DNA from: a virus
Reading direction: 5' to 3' (one strand)
Virus record (IMG/VR): IMGVR_UViG_3300037042_002121
Location: 1 to 37,780 of that record
DNA: 37,780 bases
The translations under genes were made by a program, and so were the position numbers. Of this stretch, positions 1-7,330 are shown in pieces. The notes below the pieces were generated by a model that ran no database searches, was not told the DNA's origin, and saw nothing but the letters and a program-made list of their open reading frames with translations. The stretch's first letter is position 1. Each line of letters begins with the position of its first letter.

Positions 1-127
1 GCGTTGTTCGTGATGCTGCCGAGAAACAGGCAGCGATCAAAGAGCACGAGGCCCGTAAAGCCTGCAGGAATGACGACGTTGCCCACCTCGCAGCCGACCA
101 CGTAGACGACACCGCTGATGGCGCCGA
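1..127. repeat. exact direct repeat, left copy
   Basis: These first 127 bases are identical to 36611-36737 and the identity ends at base 128 (t versus g). It lies inside the beta-helix region of both fibre versions. Exact identity over 127 bases at the very start of the sequence looks like an assembly-graph k-mer boundary, so the left end is probably where two fibre versions merge rather than a physical genome end. Confidence 0.9.
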
Positions 128-1256
128 TGGTGAGCCCGCCAAGCAACTGACACCGCTCGATGCGATGAACGCCCGCGCCCGTCGTGCTCACGGTCGTGAG
201 CCCCTCGACCTGCAGCGAGACGACGCGTGCGCGCACGACGTTGTTGCCGATGGTCAACGCGCGACTTGACGAGAGGCTCGCAATCGTGCCGCCGAAGTCG
301 CCACCCTGCGGGCCGATGATGGCGATGTTGTTGCGCCCTGCAGGTATCGTCACCGTCGCGCCCGAATAGGAGCCCGGCCCGACGATGACTTGACACGCAG
401 GACCGACCGGCGTGGCGTCGATGGCCGTCTGAATGTCGCGCGTCGGAGATGCCGCAACGAGCCCGCCGTGCGCGAACTCCGAGAACGTCTGCGCGGGTAG
501 CTCTTCGTAACGGTCGGTGAGGCCGGTGACCGAGGTGGTGCCTGCCGCACCCGCCGGTCCTTGCGGCCCTGCCGGACCCTGCGCGCCCGCTGGTCCCGCC
601 GGACCCTCGACGCCCTGCGGCCCTTGCGGTCCCTCGATACCGACGCCGGGTTCCCCCTGAATCCCCTGAATCCCCTGAATCCCCTGAATCCCCTGAACGC
701 CCGGCTCGCCCTGCGGTCCCGCCGGACCCGCCGGACCGACCGCCCCGACCGCGCCCGCGAGGTTGACGGTCCACGAAGCAAAGGTGCCCGACCCCGAGTG
801 ATTCGTGACGTCGACAACGAGAACGCCCGTGCCGCTGTCGTAGCTCACGACCTCGCCGTGCATGTGCCGTGAAATGTCGTAGGCGATGGTGACCGACTGC
901 GTCAGCGAGTAGTCGAGCCCCGTCTCAACCGTGAGCGTCTTTGTCCCGTTCGTGACCGTGAGCGACGTCGTCGAAGTCGTAGCGTAGCGGTCGCCGTCCG
1001 CGCCCGGAGTCCCGGGGTCGCCCTGCGGCCCTGCCACGCCTTGCGGCCCCTCGATACCCTGCGGCCCTTCGGACCCCGCCGCGCCCGCCGGACCGACATC
1101 GCCCTGCGGCCCGACCGGCCCTTGCGGCCCAGACGGCCCGACCGGCCCCTCAACCCCTTGCGGCCCCGCCGGACCGACCTCGCCCTGCGGTCCTGCCTCG
1201 CCTGCCGGACCTTGCGGTCCCGGCATGCCGGGAAACTGCGTCGTGGTGCCCGCCAT
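1..1256 (-). CDS. collagen-like tail fibre, version A (3' end lost at window edge)
   Basis: The frame is open from an ATG that overlaps the stop of the upstream gene (TAATG) to the first base of the window, so about 418 codons are present and the C-terminus is missing. The N-terminus [19 protein letters not shown] starts a long Gly-X-Y collagen-like stretch. This is interrupted at about residues 100-170 by a non-collagen domain (begins [15 protein letters not shown], ends SWTVNLAG) of a kind familiar from phage tail fibres. A second collagen stretch with four GIQ repeats follows, then a right-handed beta-helix-like region ([12 protein letters not shown] onward, many short Val/Ile/Gly repeats). 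Collagen-like segments in fibres form trimeric shafts; host binding by the missing tip is inferred. The beta-helix part is near-identical and co-linear with the fibre at the other end of the window. Confidence 0.85.
   Translation of the reverse strand, partial: MAGTTTQFPGMPGPQGPAGEAGPQGEVGPAGPQGVEGPVGPSGPQGPVGPQGDVGPAGAAGSEGPQGIEGPQGVAGPQGDPGTPGADGDRYATTSTTSLTVTNGTKTLTVETGLDYSLTQSVTIAYDISRHMHGEVVSYDSGTGVLVVDVTNHSGSGTFASWTVNLAGAVGAVGPAGPAGPQGEPGVQGIQGIQGIQGIQGEPGVGIEGPQGPQGVEGPAGPAGAQGPAGPQGPAGAAGTTSVTGLTDRYEELPAQTFSEFAHGGLVAASPTRDIQTAIDATPVGPACQVIVGPGSYSGATVTIPAGRNNIAIIGPQGGDFGGTIASLSSSRALTIGNNVVRARVVSLQVEGLTTVSTTGAGVHRIERCQLLGGLTIGAISGVVYVVGCEVGNVVIPAGFTGLVLFDRCLFLGSITNN
661..696. repeat. 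9-bp tandem repeat x4 in fibre A
   Basis: Four consecutive copies of atcccctga (plus strand) encode four Gly-Ile-Gln triplets in the collagen-like shaft. A repeat of multiples of three bases lets shaft length change by slippage without breaking the frame. Confidence 0.9.
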
Positions 1257-1711
1257 TATTGCACGCGCCGCCAGTGCGCGCAGACCTCGACATTCGACGC
1301 GAGGATTGCAGTGCCGCGCAGCGACACCGCCGTCATGCTCGTCGCGTTACTCACGACGCCACGCACCTCGATTGTCTTGGCAGTGCCCGCGTCAAGGCGA
1401 GGCGCATGCGTCGTCGTAGCGGGGCAAGTCGCCGCAGGCCCGAGGCAGATGTGCGACCCGCTGCCGCCCCACGCATCGCGCGACACGAGCGAGAGAGACG
1501 ACACGAACAACCCGCTCGCAAGCGCGGTGCCCGTGCTCGTGTCGAGCATGTCTTGCGACGCAAGTTGAACCCACGCAGCCGACGTCGGCGCAATGACCTT
1601 GCAGCCGTAGACGTTGCCGTAGATGCCCGATGCATCCTGCGCCGCAGCGGGCGCAACCTGCGACACGAGACACAGCGCCGCGAGCACGACGCGAGAGAAC
1701 TTGGCAACCAT
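1256..1711 (-). CDS. secreted protein of unknown function upstream of the tail fibre
   Basis: The 151-residue product starts with a clear Sec signal peptide: positive MVAKFSR, hydrophobic VVLAALCLV, and a cleavage site near APAAA-QD at about residue 24. The mature part is small, rich in Ser, Thr and Ala, with Cys at about residues 37, 90, 96 and 144 that could form disulfides after export. I do not recognise a family. Its ATG overlaps the stop of the M15 peptidase gene (TAATG), and its stop overlaps the fibre ATG the same way, so the three are co-translated. A second copy of its 3' end lies before fibre B at the right end of the window, so it travels with the fibre. A Sec signal is unusual for a phage structural gene; a role at the cell envelope is inferred only. 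Confidence 0.8.
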   Translation of the reverse strand: MVAKFSRVVLAALCLVSQVAPAAAQDASGIYGNVYGCKVIAPTSAAWVQLASQDMLDTSTGTALASGLFVSSLSLVSRDAWGGSGSHICLGPAATCPATTTHAPRLDAGTAKTIEVRGVVSNATSMTAVSLRGTAILASNVEVCAHWRRVQ

Positions 1712-2202
1712 TAGCCGACCTCCATGCTGATGCGAATGGCGGTGCGGGCATCAGCCGCAGCCGCAGTGAACGTGCCCCACTGATTTTCGTCGACGCCCTG
1801 CCCGCGCCAGAACCGCAGCGTGCCCCTGTCGTCGACGTGAACGAACGAACGATAGAGACCGACGCCGCCTGCGGGTATCTCGCGCTGCGCCATGAGGCGC
1901 AACACAATGAGCGCGAGTTGCAACGGCGACCGTTTGCCCGTGCTGATGTCTGCAGCCGCATCGTGCCCGCGCTCTGCAGGGTCACGCCGCAGTGCGGGCG
2001 GCATGTGGCGCGAGCTTGCTGCAGTGCGTGACTCTAACCGCTCGCCGCTGATGACGACGAGAGGCCCGCCGACTGCGTCGCGCACGACCTCAAGCGTGCG
2101 ACGCGCGAGCGTCTCGTAACGCGCGCGGCTGTCGGGCTCAAGCCAGCGACGATGCCTGCGGTCCTGCAGTTCGACCTCGGTGAAATGCGGCGAGAGCATC
2201 AT
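1711..2202 (-). CDS. M15-like zinc peptidase, probable endolysin
   Basis: The 163-residue protein has the order of motifs of the M15 (VanY/D-Ala-D-Ala carboxypeptidase-like) family. There is an ISGERLESR segment, then S-R-H at 64-66, then AADI with Asp85, and a final H-V-D at 122-124 that supplies the last zinc ligand. Spacing between His66 and Asp85 is longer than the usual SxHxxGxAxD motif because of an Arg/Pro-rich insertion (about 67-79). It probably cleaves peptidoglycan peptide bonds for lysis. There is no signal peptide, so release would rely on the holin-like protein encoded further along the circle. It has no Shine-Dalgarno; a TGTGGTACGGT element lies six bases before the first of two ATG codons, so a leaderless start is likely. 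Family assignment is fairly firm, substrate is inferred. Confidence 0.7.
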   Translation of the reverse strand: MMLSPHFTEVELQDRRHRRWLEPDSRARYETLARRTLEVVRDAVGGPLVVISGERLESRTAASSRHMPPALRRDPAERGHDAAADISTGKRSPLQLALIVLRLMAQREIPAGGVGLYRSFVHVDDRGTLRFWRGQGVDENQWGTFTAAAADARTAIRISMEVG

Positions 2203-2219
2203 GGCGCGACCGTACCACA
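2203..2219 (-). promoter_or_regulatory. candidate leaderless late promoter before the M15 peptidase
   Basis: Reading the minus strand, TGTGG-TACGGT-CGCGCC runs straight into ATG. TACGGT fits a TANNNT -10 box with the expected start site on the A of the ATG. The same TGTGGTA..GTC element precedes the portal and a neck gene, and none of the three genes has a Shine-Dalgarno. Confidence 0.55.
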
Positions 2220-2240
2220 GCGGGCACGGCGGCGCATAAA

Positions 2241-2900
2241 TCAGGGTTCGGCTCTGCGCCTGCTATGCCCGCGCGCTGCGTGCTCAGCGTTCGGCGGGTA
2301 GACGATGCGCCCCAAGTGGTCGTCGACCGTGCTCGGCGGTTCCTTGCCGCCTCGCCTATGCCAACGGTCTCGTGCTGCGCGCTCTGCGCAGAGCGCGAGG
2401 AATCGCGCCACATAGTCGACGCGACCTGTGCCCGTGTCGTCTGCAACGCGGGTTGCGCGCGCGCGTTTCTTCGGCTGCGGCAGGCGCTCAAGACACGCGG
2501 GCAGCGGCTGCCCAACGCGCGACAGCACCATGTCGCGCAGCATGCCCGGGCTCGGGTGCGTGCGACTCTTGCGCGCGACCGTAATCAGAGCGCGCATCGT
2601 GTCAGGGTGCATCTGCACCTCGACGCGCGCGCGCTTCTTCCACGTGCTGTCGCGTTGCCACAGTGCCGACATTTCCGACGACGAGACAGGCGGCGACGAA
2701 TGCCGCTGCGGTCTAACGTCCGGCACGTCTGCGCAGTGGTCCTCGCGCAGCGCCTGCGTGACCTGCACGAGCACGATGCTCGATGCAGGGTAGGTGCGCC
2801 CCTCATTCTGCGTCGCAAGCTGCCACGCGCGGATTGCGTCGCGTAGTTCGTCGTCGAGCACGACGATGATTTTGCGCAAGCCGTTGTCTGTCGCGCTCAT
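2241..2900 (-). CDS. hypothetical protein, basic C-terminus
   Basis: The start is taken at the ATG overlapping the upstream stop (ATGA), giving 219 residues beginning MSATDNGLRKIIVVLDDELR. The first 60 residues look like a compact domain (beta strand KIIVVL then helices), and the rest is rich in Arg, Lys and Pro (for example PKKRARATR). This would suit nucleic-acid binding. I do not recognise a family. It is the last gene of the replication/recombination cluster before the lysis peptidase; after its stop there are 38 bases that hold only the candidate leaderless promoter. Confidence 0.6.
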   Translation of the reverse strand: MSATDNGLRKIIVVLDDELRDAIRAWQLATQNEGRTYPASSIVLVQVTQALREDHCADVPDVRPQRHSSPPVSSSEMSALWQRDSTWKKRARVEVQMHPDTMRALITVARKSRTHPSPGMLRDMVLSRVGQPLPACLERLPQPKKRARATRVADDTGTGRVDYVARFLALCAERAARDRWHRRGGKEPPSTVDDHLGRIVYPPNAEHAARGHSRRRAEP

Positions 2901-3424
2901 GGCATCGACCTCCACCACGCAGGCCCGACGATGCGCCGCGCAACGTGCCCGAGCTGCTCGATGCTGAACGAACCCGCGCCCTGCTCTCGTGCCGCACGCA
3001 GCTCCGCGAAGTCGACGCACCATTGAACGCCGAGCCAGTCGAGCACGACAACCGACACGCCGCCGACGTCGTCGAAGTGCGCGAGCGTCGACCACTCAAC
3101 ATCGGCATGCCTGCCCGCAGTCGGTGCGCCGAGAGACTGCGCAAAGTTCCACCGCTCAGTGCTGCAGGTCTTGGCCTCGACTGCAGCGCAGCGCGAACCG
3201 ACGACGCCGATGAAGTCGACCGATGCGCGCGCCTGCCAACACGCCGGGAACGTGGTGCGACCGCGCGCGTCGACTCGCGTGCTGCCCATGACCCGCGCCT
3301 CTGTCGGCACGCGCACAATCCACGCCACGCCCGCAGCCGTCAGTCGCGCATGGTACGCATCGAGCGCACGCTCCCACGCATCGCCCGCCGCCTTTGCGCT
3401 GCGTCCGCGTTGTTCGTTGCTCAT
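2897..3424 (-). CDS. RecU-like Holliday junction resolvase / PD-(D/E)XK nuclease
   Basis: This 175-residue protein matches the layout of RecU-type resolvases. An N-terminal GR..G..WE helix (about 7-20) is followed by RVPTEARVMG, then the nuclease core ASVDFIGV (Asp70), and AAVEAKT (Glu83, Lys85) as the D...ExK metal site. It would resolve branched DNA produced by replication and recombination so that the terminase gets linear duplex concatemers. It overlaps both neighbours by four bases (ATGA). The catalytic triad is clearly visible; the specific resolvase role, rather than another PD-(D/E)XK function, is inferred from the RecU-like N-terminus and the recombination context. Confidence 0.65.
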   Translation of the reverse strand: MSNEQRGRSAKAAGDAWERALDAYHARLTAAGVAWIVRVPTEARVMGSTRVDARGRTTFPACWQARASVDFIGVVGSRCAAVEAKTCSTERWNFAQSLGAPTAGRHADVEWSTLAHFDDVGGVSVVVLDWLGVQWCVDFAELRAAREQGAGSFSIEQLGHVARRIVGPAWWRSMP

Positions 3425-4053
3425 GCCTGCCCCGCATCCATGAGCGGCATCAAGCTCAACACGCGGCGCGCAGCGTCAAGCAATGGCAGCGTCTTGGAAT
3501 AACGCGACGCGGACGAGCCATCAAAACTTGTTGCGCCCGCCTCGGCGCAAATGTGCAAGCGCCGCGCAGTATTGACACGCGCCACGTGGCACCACGAACC
3601 GTGCCGACGCGCGAGCCGACACCACACAGTCGCGGTGCGCTCTTTCCATTCGGCATCGCCGCCGACGAATATGCCGACATCGCTCGTCAGTGCGTGCCCA
3701 ATGTCGTCCGGTTCATGGCCGTTCTGGACTGCAATCGCCACGCGAAAACCTTTTCGCCGCAGATGAGGCAACCATCCAAACGACAAGTCGAGAGACGCCC
3801 GCCCGCCCATGACGATGTCAGGCGCGACAACCCAGTCGGCCGCGTGCCCGTGTGTTCTGCAGGCCCGCTCAAACTTGTCGATGTCGAGCATCGACTCGCC
3901 GTGCGTGAATGCCGTCCATGCGCCATTGTCGAGCGCATAATTGAACCCGTGTGCGTTCATCACGCCGCGCGGGCTTAGCATTAACCGCCAACCCGCCGCT
4001 CGCAACGCCGCCAGATTGCGACGCGTTCCTGTGCGGGCAGCATATGCAATCAT
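3421..4053 (-). CDS. TGT-like TIM-barrel phage protein, possible base exchange enzyme
   Basis: The 210-residue protein contains a series of motifs seen in a widespread but poorly characterised phage family: FNYALDNGAW (38-47), DWVVAPDIV, VAIAVQNG, VGIFVGG..EWK, ARVNTARRLHICAEAGATSFDGSS. Their order (D-x-G near the start, VGG in the middle, FDG near the end) recalls tRNA-guanine transglycosylase and its DNA-modifying relatives (DpdA), in which an Asp in a DSGGF-like motif is catalytic. There is no Cys/His zinc site at the end. It overlaps both neighbours by ATGA. No preQ0 synthesis genes are seen in the window, so any deazaguanine precursor would come from the host. Family membership is moderate, the reaction is inference. 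Confidence 0.55.
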   Translation of the reverse strand: MIAYAARTGTRRNLAALRAAGWRLMLSPRGVMNAHGFNYALDNGAWTAFTHGESMLDIDKFERACRTHGHAADWVVAPDIVMGGRASLDLSFGWLPHLRRKGFRVAIAVQNGHEPDDIGHALTSDVGIFVGGDAEWKERTATVWCRLARRHGSWCHVARVNTARRLHICAEAGATSFDGSSASRYSKTLPLLDAARRVLSLMPLMDAGQA

Positions 4054-4484
4054 TTCTGCCCTGCATTCTGGCCATTGGCCAGAATCGCGCTAAAGCCCGC
4101 AGCAATGCTTGCCCATTCCATCGCCTCGCGGTCCTTGCGAATGATGCGCAGCGTGCGCTCATAATCGCGCCGCACCTGCGTTGCACCGGGCACCGTTGCA
4201 GCGTGCGCAATGGCGGCGACAATGCGCGCGTCGAAGTCCTCAAGCGCGAGGTGCATCGCCTCGCGAACCGTCGTGCAGCGCGTCGACGTGCCCTGCGTGG
4301 CGAGGCTGTACGGCGTCCACACGTCGACCACTGCGCCGCCCTCGTCGATGTGCGCAGAGTAGTCGATGCACGACGCGCCGCGCTTGAACGTCGCGCGCCA
4401 CGTGATGCGCTCGTCAGTCTCGGCAGTGAAGCCAAGCGCGCGCGCCTCTGCGTGCAGTCGTCGTCGTCGTTGTTCTGCGAGCAT
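4050..4484 (-). CDS. hypothetical protein
   Basis: Two adjacent ATG codons are available. The second, which overlaps the upstream stop as TGATG, is chosen because the GGGAGG Shine-Dalgarno lies five bases before it. The product has 144 residues beginning MLAEQRRRRLHAEARALGF. It contains a possible beta-sheet domain (ITWRATFKRGASCIDYSAHIDEG) and a C-terminal helical part (about 85-144). No catalytic motif or known family is recognised. It sits between the helicase-loader-like ATPase and the TGT-like gene and is translationally coupled to both. Confidence 0.6.
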   Translation of the reverse strand: MLAEQRRRRLHAEARALGFTAETDERITWRATFKRGASCIDYSAHIDEGGAVVDVWTPYSLATQGTSTRCTTVREAMHLALEDFDARIVAAIAHAATVPGATQVRRDYERTLRIIRKDREAMEWASIAAGFSAILANGQNAGQK

Positions 4485-5302
4485 CATCGCCTCCCGTCTG
4501 TGCCGACAACATGCGCAACCGAAGTAGCGCCGCGCACGCGCGACCACAACCTGTCACCGAGATAGTCAGCAAGCGCAGCGTCGTCGAGGTTCGTCGTTAG
4601 CGCGACCGTGCGCTTGCCGTCGAGCCGTTCCTGCAGCACGAGCGACAACTGCTCACGGGTCCAGTCAGTCGCGTGCTCTCTGCCGATGTCGTCGAGCCAG
4701 ACCACTTCGGGCTCGGTGATGCGCGCGCGCGCGGCGTGCTGGTCTGCGTCGCGCCCGATGGCGTCGCGGTAGTCTGCGAGCCACGCAGACCACGCAACGA
4801 ACCGCGCAGACACGCCGCGCATAATGAGCCGTTGTGTCGACGCGCAAGCGCGGCTCGACTTATAGGCGCCCGTGTTGCCGACGAGCCTCGGGCCTTTTGC
4901 GCCACGCGCCCACGTGTCACACCACGCCCGCGCCGCCTCGCTCCCGTAGCCCGGACCCTCTGCGTGAGTGTACGTGCGCCCGTCGTCGAATCGCGTACCC
5001 TCTGCGCAACCGTGGTGCGCAAGCTCATACGGGATGCGCGCGAGCGTGAGACGCCAAGCGGTGCGCACCACGGACACGCAGGCGCACGTCTTGCCCGTGC
5101 GCGTGTCGCGTTCGCCGCCTCGACAGGCCGGGCATCTGCGATGTGTCCACCGTGCGCCGCCGCCGCGCTGCGACTGCGTGCGCCCATTGGCGGCAGAGTC
5201 GACGACGAGCACGTCAGACCACGTGAGCGGCGCGTCGCCGTCGCTGGTCCCGTCCCCACGCTCGGGCACGATGCCGTCCAGAAATCCCTCGATGCTCTTC
5301 AT
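4484..5302 (-). CDS. DnaC/IstB-like AAA+ ATPase, probable helicase loader
   Basis: The 272-residue protein has an N-terminal Cys cluster (CPAC at 57-60 and CAC at 73-75, a likely zinc site) and a C-terminal AAA+ domain. Recognisable pieces are Walker A-like GNTGAYKS (142-149), Walker B VVWLDDIG (200-207), sensor-1 TTNLD (236-240) and a downstream arginine region DRLWSRVRG. In DnaC-type loaders this domain delivers the replicative helicase to the origin. The Walker A is odd: the Gly normally before Lys is Tyr147. No replicative helicase is found in this window, so it presumably loads the host DnaB. It overlaps both neighbours and follows the initiator gene by one gene, as expected for an initiator/loader pair. 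Confidence 0.65.
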   Translation of the reverse strand: MKSIEGFLDGIVPERGDGTSDGDAPLTWSDVLVVDSAANGRTQSQRGGGARWTHRRCPACRGGERDTRTGKTCACVSVVRTAWRLTLARIPYELAHHGCAEGTRFDDGRTYTHAEGPGYGSEAARAWCDTWARGAKGPRLVGNTGAYKSSRACASTQRLIMRGVSARFVAWSAWLADYRDAIGRDADQHAARARITEPEVVWLDDIGREHATDWTREQLSLVLQERLDGKRTVALTTNLDDAALADYLGDRLWSRVRGATSVAHVVGTDGRR

Positions 5303-5814
5303 GCTGTCGGCCCCTTGAGTTCGATAGTCGCAAGCAATCGCAGAATCGCCTCGGCGGGCGCGACGAGCTGCTCTGCGATTGCGTCAGCGACTGCGTCGTT
5401 GCAGGGACCGCGCGAGATCGTGATGGCGCGCATCAGCCCGAGCGCCATCGAGATTGCCGCCTCGCGCGCGCCGAAGTTCTCCGCGTGCTCGCCCGGTAGC
5501 TGCGTCCCGATTGTCGCCCACAGTCGACGGTCGCCGAACTTGATAAGCGCCTTTCCGATCCACGGGTTCTGCTCGCGCAGGTCGAGCCCGCGCAGGTCGT
5601 ACCGCCAAACCTCCGCGCTCTGCGTCTCAACCACCACGCCGCCGCGCCACACCTCGATGGCGTGCATGAGGTCGGGCGCGACAGGCTGCGCGTCGACGCA
5701 ACCTGCAGCGCGCCACGTGCGCACGGCGTCGATCCACGCGACGAACGCCGCGCTCTCGACGTAGCTGGTCCGCTGGTCTGCCGGGACTGTCGGCTCAAAA
5801 TACTCGTTGCCCAT
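5299..5814 (-). CDS. hypothetical protein of the replication cluster
   Basis: The 171-residue product begins MGNEYFEPTVPADQRTSY and has the segments FGDRRLWATIG and REAAISMALGLMRAI, but no motif that I can assign. The ATG is preceded by GAAAGGCACAGACA, a weak Shine-Dalgarno seen before several early genes here, and upstream of that by the common leader hairpin. Its stop overlaps the helicase-loader-like gene by four bases. Location between initiator and loader suggests a replication accessory role, which is inference only. Confidence 0.6.
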   Translation of the reverse strand: MGNEYFEPTVPADQRTSYVESAAFVAWIDAVRTWRAAGCVDAQPVAPDLMHAIEVWRGGVVVETQSAEVWRYDLRGLDLREQNPWIGKALIKFGDRRLWATIGTQLPGEHAENFGAREAAISMALGLMRAITISRGPCNDAVADAIAEQLVAPAEAILRLLATIELKGPTA

Positions 5815-5830
5815 TGTCTGTGCCTTTCAT

Positions 5831-5848
5831 GCGCCGCCCCTGCGACGC
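5831..5848 (-). promoter_or_regulatory. leader hairpin 10
   Basis: The minus-strand RNA reads GCGUCGC-AGGG-GCGGCGC, a 7-bp stem with one U-G pair and an AGGG loop. The hairpin ends 16 bases before the ATG of the downstream gene. It is the same stem and loop type as the other early leaders but with different stem bases. Confidence 0.7.
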
Positions 5849-5856
5849 TGTGTGCA

Positions 5857-5877
5857 TCGTGCGCACCATGCGCACGA
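5857..5877. promoter_or_regulatory. 9-bp inverted repeat with 3-base loop
   Basis: The arms TCGTGCGCA and TGCGCACGA are perfect and separated by three bases. The site lies in the 70-base spacer between the initiator gene and the next gene. There is no T-run after it, so it is not a classic terminator. It could be an operator or an mRNA hairpin. Confidence 0.55.
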
Positions 5878-5884
5878 ATCGCAA

Positions 5885-6817
5885 TCAGAAAACCATGCCG
5901 CCCGCTGCGGCGATGCTGTCGCGCTGCGCGTCGGTCAGCGCGTCCTCTGCGACGTAACCCTCGCCGGGCACGAGCACCATGCGTGCGCCGCCTGCGCGCG
6001 CTGATGCCTCGATGCCTGCGGCGAACTGATGGTTCACCTGTGCGCCCTGCGGCGCGCCCTTGCCCGCGCGTGGTCGCTGCGGTGCTCGCGTTGCGTCGTG
6101 CACGCCCTCGGCAATGATGCGGCGCAACAGCGCAAGCGAGGGACCGCCGCCGCCTGCGACCTCTGCAGCCCTGTCGATGCACCTCGTGACGTACTCTGCG
6201 CCACGCTCTGCGACTGCGACCTGCAGCGCATCGACGTCGAGCGCGCCCACTGCAATCGGCGCAGCGCCAGACCGACCACGCAGTGAGAGTCGCCAACGCT
6301 CAAGCACGCCGGGCAACCCATCGGGCACCGTCGATGCGGTCGCGCGCGAACGTGATGCGTCAGCATCACGTGTCACGTCCTGTACTGTCACGTCATGTAC
6401 TGTACTGTCAGGCGTTACGTCACGTGACGTAACGTTACGCGCCGTTACGTCACGTGACGTAACGTTACGCGGCGTTACTGTAACGGGTTCGGGCGTTACG
6501 CTGCGCGCATCGCGGTGTCTGCGCTGACGCTCTGCGCCTGTAGGGTCGCGCTGGTAGTCCGACCACGCTGCGACCCTGTAGCCCTCGCCGTCGACAACGA
6601 GCAGACCCTCGCTCGTGAGATGCGCAAGGGCTTGATCCCACGCATCAACCGACGGACCCCACAGATGCGCCATGACGCGCGGCGACAGCTCGCGTGCTGC
6701 GATATACCCCTCGCCATTCTTCGCGCGGCAAACGACCGCAGGCCACGCCCACGCATGCCCGGATGCGGCGAGCCTGCCGTCCATCGGCAAGTCGGTGTCG
6801 ATACGAACCCACGCCAT
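5885..6817 (-). CDS. replication initiator with winged-helix N-terminus and internal iterons
   Basis: The 310-residue protein starts MAWVRIDTDLPMDGRLAASG after a good Shine-Dalgarno (GGAGG). The first 110 residues resemble the N-terminal winged-helix domain of phage replication proteins of the DnaD/DnaT-like type (helices, then EGYIAARELS, then LTSEGLLVVDGEGYRVAAW). A low-complexity linker (about 115-155) of repeated R-N/D-V-T units is encoded by DNA iterons. A C-terminal domain (from about 170) follows. Placing iterons inside the initiator gene is the arrangement of lambda O with its origin, so the protein probably binds its own coding DNA to start replication. SSB lies upstream and the loader-like ATPase downstream. 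Confidence 0.7.
   Translation of the reverse strand: MAWVRIDTDLPMDGRLAASGHAWAWPAVVCRAKNGEGYIAARELSPRVMAHLWGPSVDAWDQALAHLTSEGLLVVDGEGYRVAAWSDYQRDPTGAERQRRHRDARSVTPEPVTVTPRNVTSRDVTARNVTSRDVTPDSTVHDVTVQDVTRDADASRSRATASTVPDGLPGVLERWRLSLRGRSGAAPIAVGALDVDALQVAVAERGAEYVTRCIDRAAEVAGGGGPSLALLRRIIAEGVHDATRAPQRPRAGKGAPQGAQVNHQFAAGIEASARAGGARMVLVPGEGYVAEDALTDAQRDSIAAAGGMVF
6401..6501. repeat. iteron array, probable replication origin
   Basis: Two identical 29-bp units (6413-6441 and 6443-6471, period 30) each hold a perfect 22-bp palindrome whose half-site is CGTTACGTCAC. A third, shorter palindrome (CGTTAC-T-GTAACG) starts at 6473 and another GCGTTACG at 6494. On the other flank the units become TACTGTCA and CACGTCA. 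The period of ten codons keeps the reading frame, giving repeated RNVTSRDVTA in the initiator. Iterons within an initiator gene are a known phage origin design. Confidence 0.7.
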
Positions 6818-6827
6818 ACAACCTCCA

Positions 6828-6847
6828 AGCGCCGCCCCTGCGACGCT
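6828..6847 (-). promoter_or_regulatory. leader hairpin 9
   Basis: The RNA AGCGUCGC-AGGG-GCGGCGCU gives an 8-bp stem with one U-G pair. It is followed after one base by UGGAGG, the Shine-Dalgarno of the initiator gene, so it could restrain or stage ribosome loading. Confidence 0.7.
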
Positions 6848-6883
6848 GCACTATGTCACAGCGGTTCGCCGTCGAATGCAAGC

Positions 6884-7330
6884 TCAGAACGGGATCGGGT
6901 CGTCACCGATGTCGCTGTCCTGAACTTGCGTTGCCGCAGTCGAACGCGGTGCGCTCGACGTCCACTGCTCGACGCGCGGTGCGCGGTCGTGCTCTGTGGT
7001 GCGACCTCCGAGGAACACGACGCGGTCTGCGCGAACCTCGTAGACCGTGCGCTTGTCGCCGCCGTTGGTCTCGTATTCGCGCGACTCGTAACTGCCTTCG
7101 ATGTATACGCTGCGCCCTTTGTCGAGATGCTGCCCGCAGGTCTCGGCCTGCTTGCCCCACACCTGAACTTTGTGCCACGTCGTGCGCTCGTTTTGCTGCC
7201 CGTCCTTGCTCGTCCACTTGTCGCTCGTGGCGACGCTCATGCTCGCGACCGCCTGCCCGTTGCTCGTGTATCGCACCTCGGGCTTGGCGCCGAGATTGCC
7301 GACGATGATGACGCGATTGACCGTGCTCAT
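6884..7330 (-). CDS. ssb: single-stranded DNA-binding protein
   Basis: The start is the ATG overlapping the upstream stop, giving 148 residues beginning MSTVNRVIIVGNLGAKPEVRY, a textbook SSB N-terminus. The OB fold spans about 1-112 (VASMSVATSDKW, WHKVQVWGKQAE, GRSVYIEGSYESREY, YEVRADRVVFLGGR). The disordered tail ends in the acidic tip DDPIPF, which in SSBs recruits partner enzymes. It coats single-stranded DNA in replication and supports RecT-type annealing. The gene lies directly before the initiator gene. Confidence 0.95.
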   Translation of the reverse strand: MSTVNRVIIVGNLGAKPEVRYTSNGQAVASMSVATSDKWTSKDGQQNERTTWHKVQVWGKQAETCGQHLDKGRSVYIEGSYESREYETNGGDKRTVYEVRADRVVFLGGRTTEHDRAPRVEQWTSSAPRSTAATQVQDSDIGDDPIPF

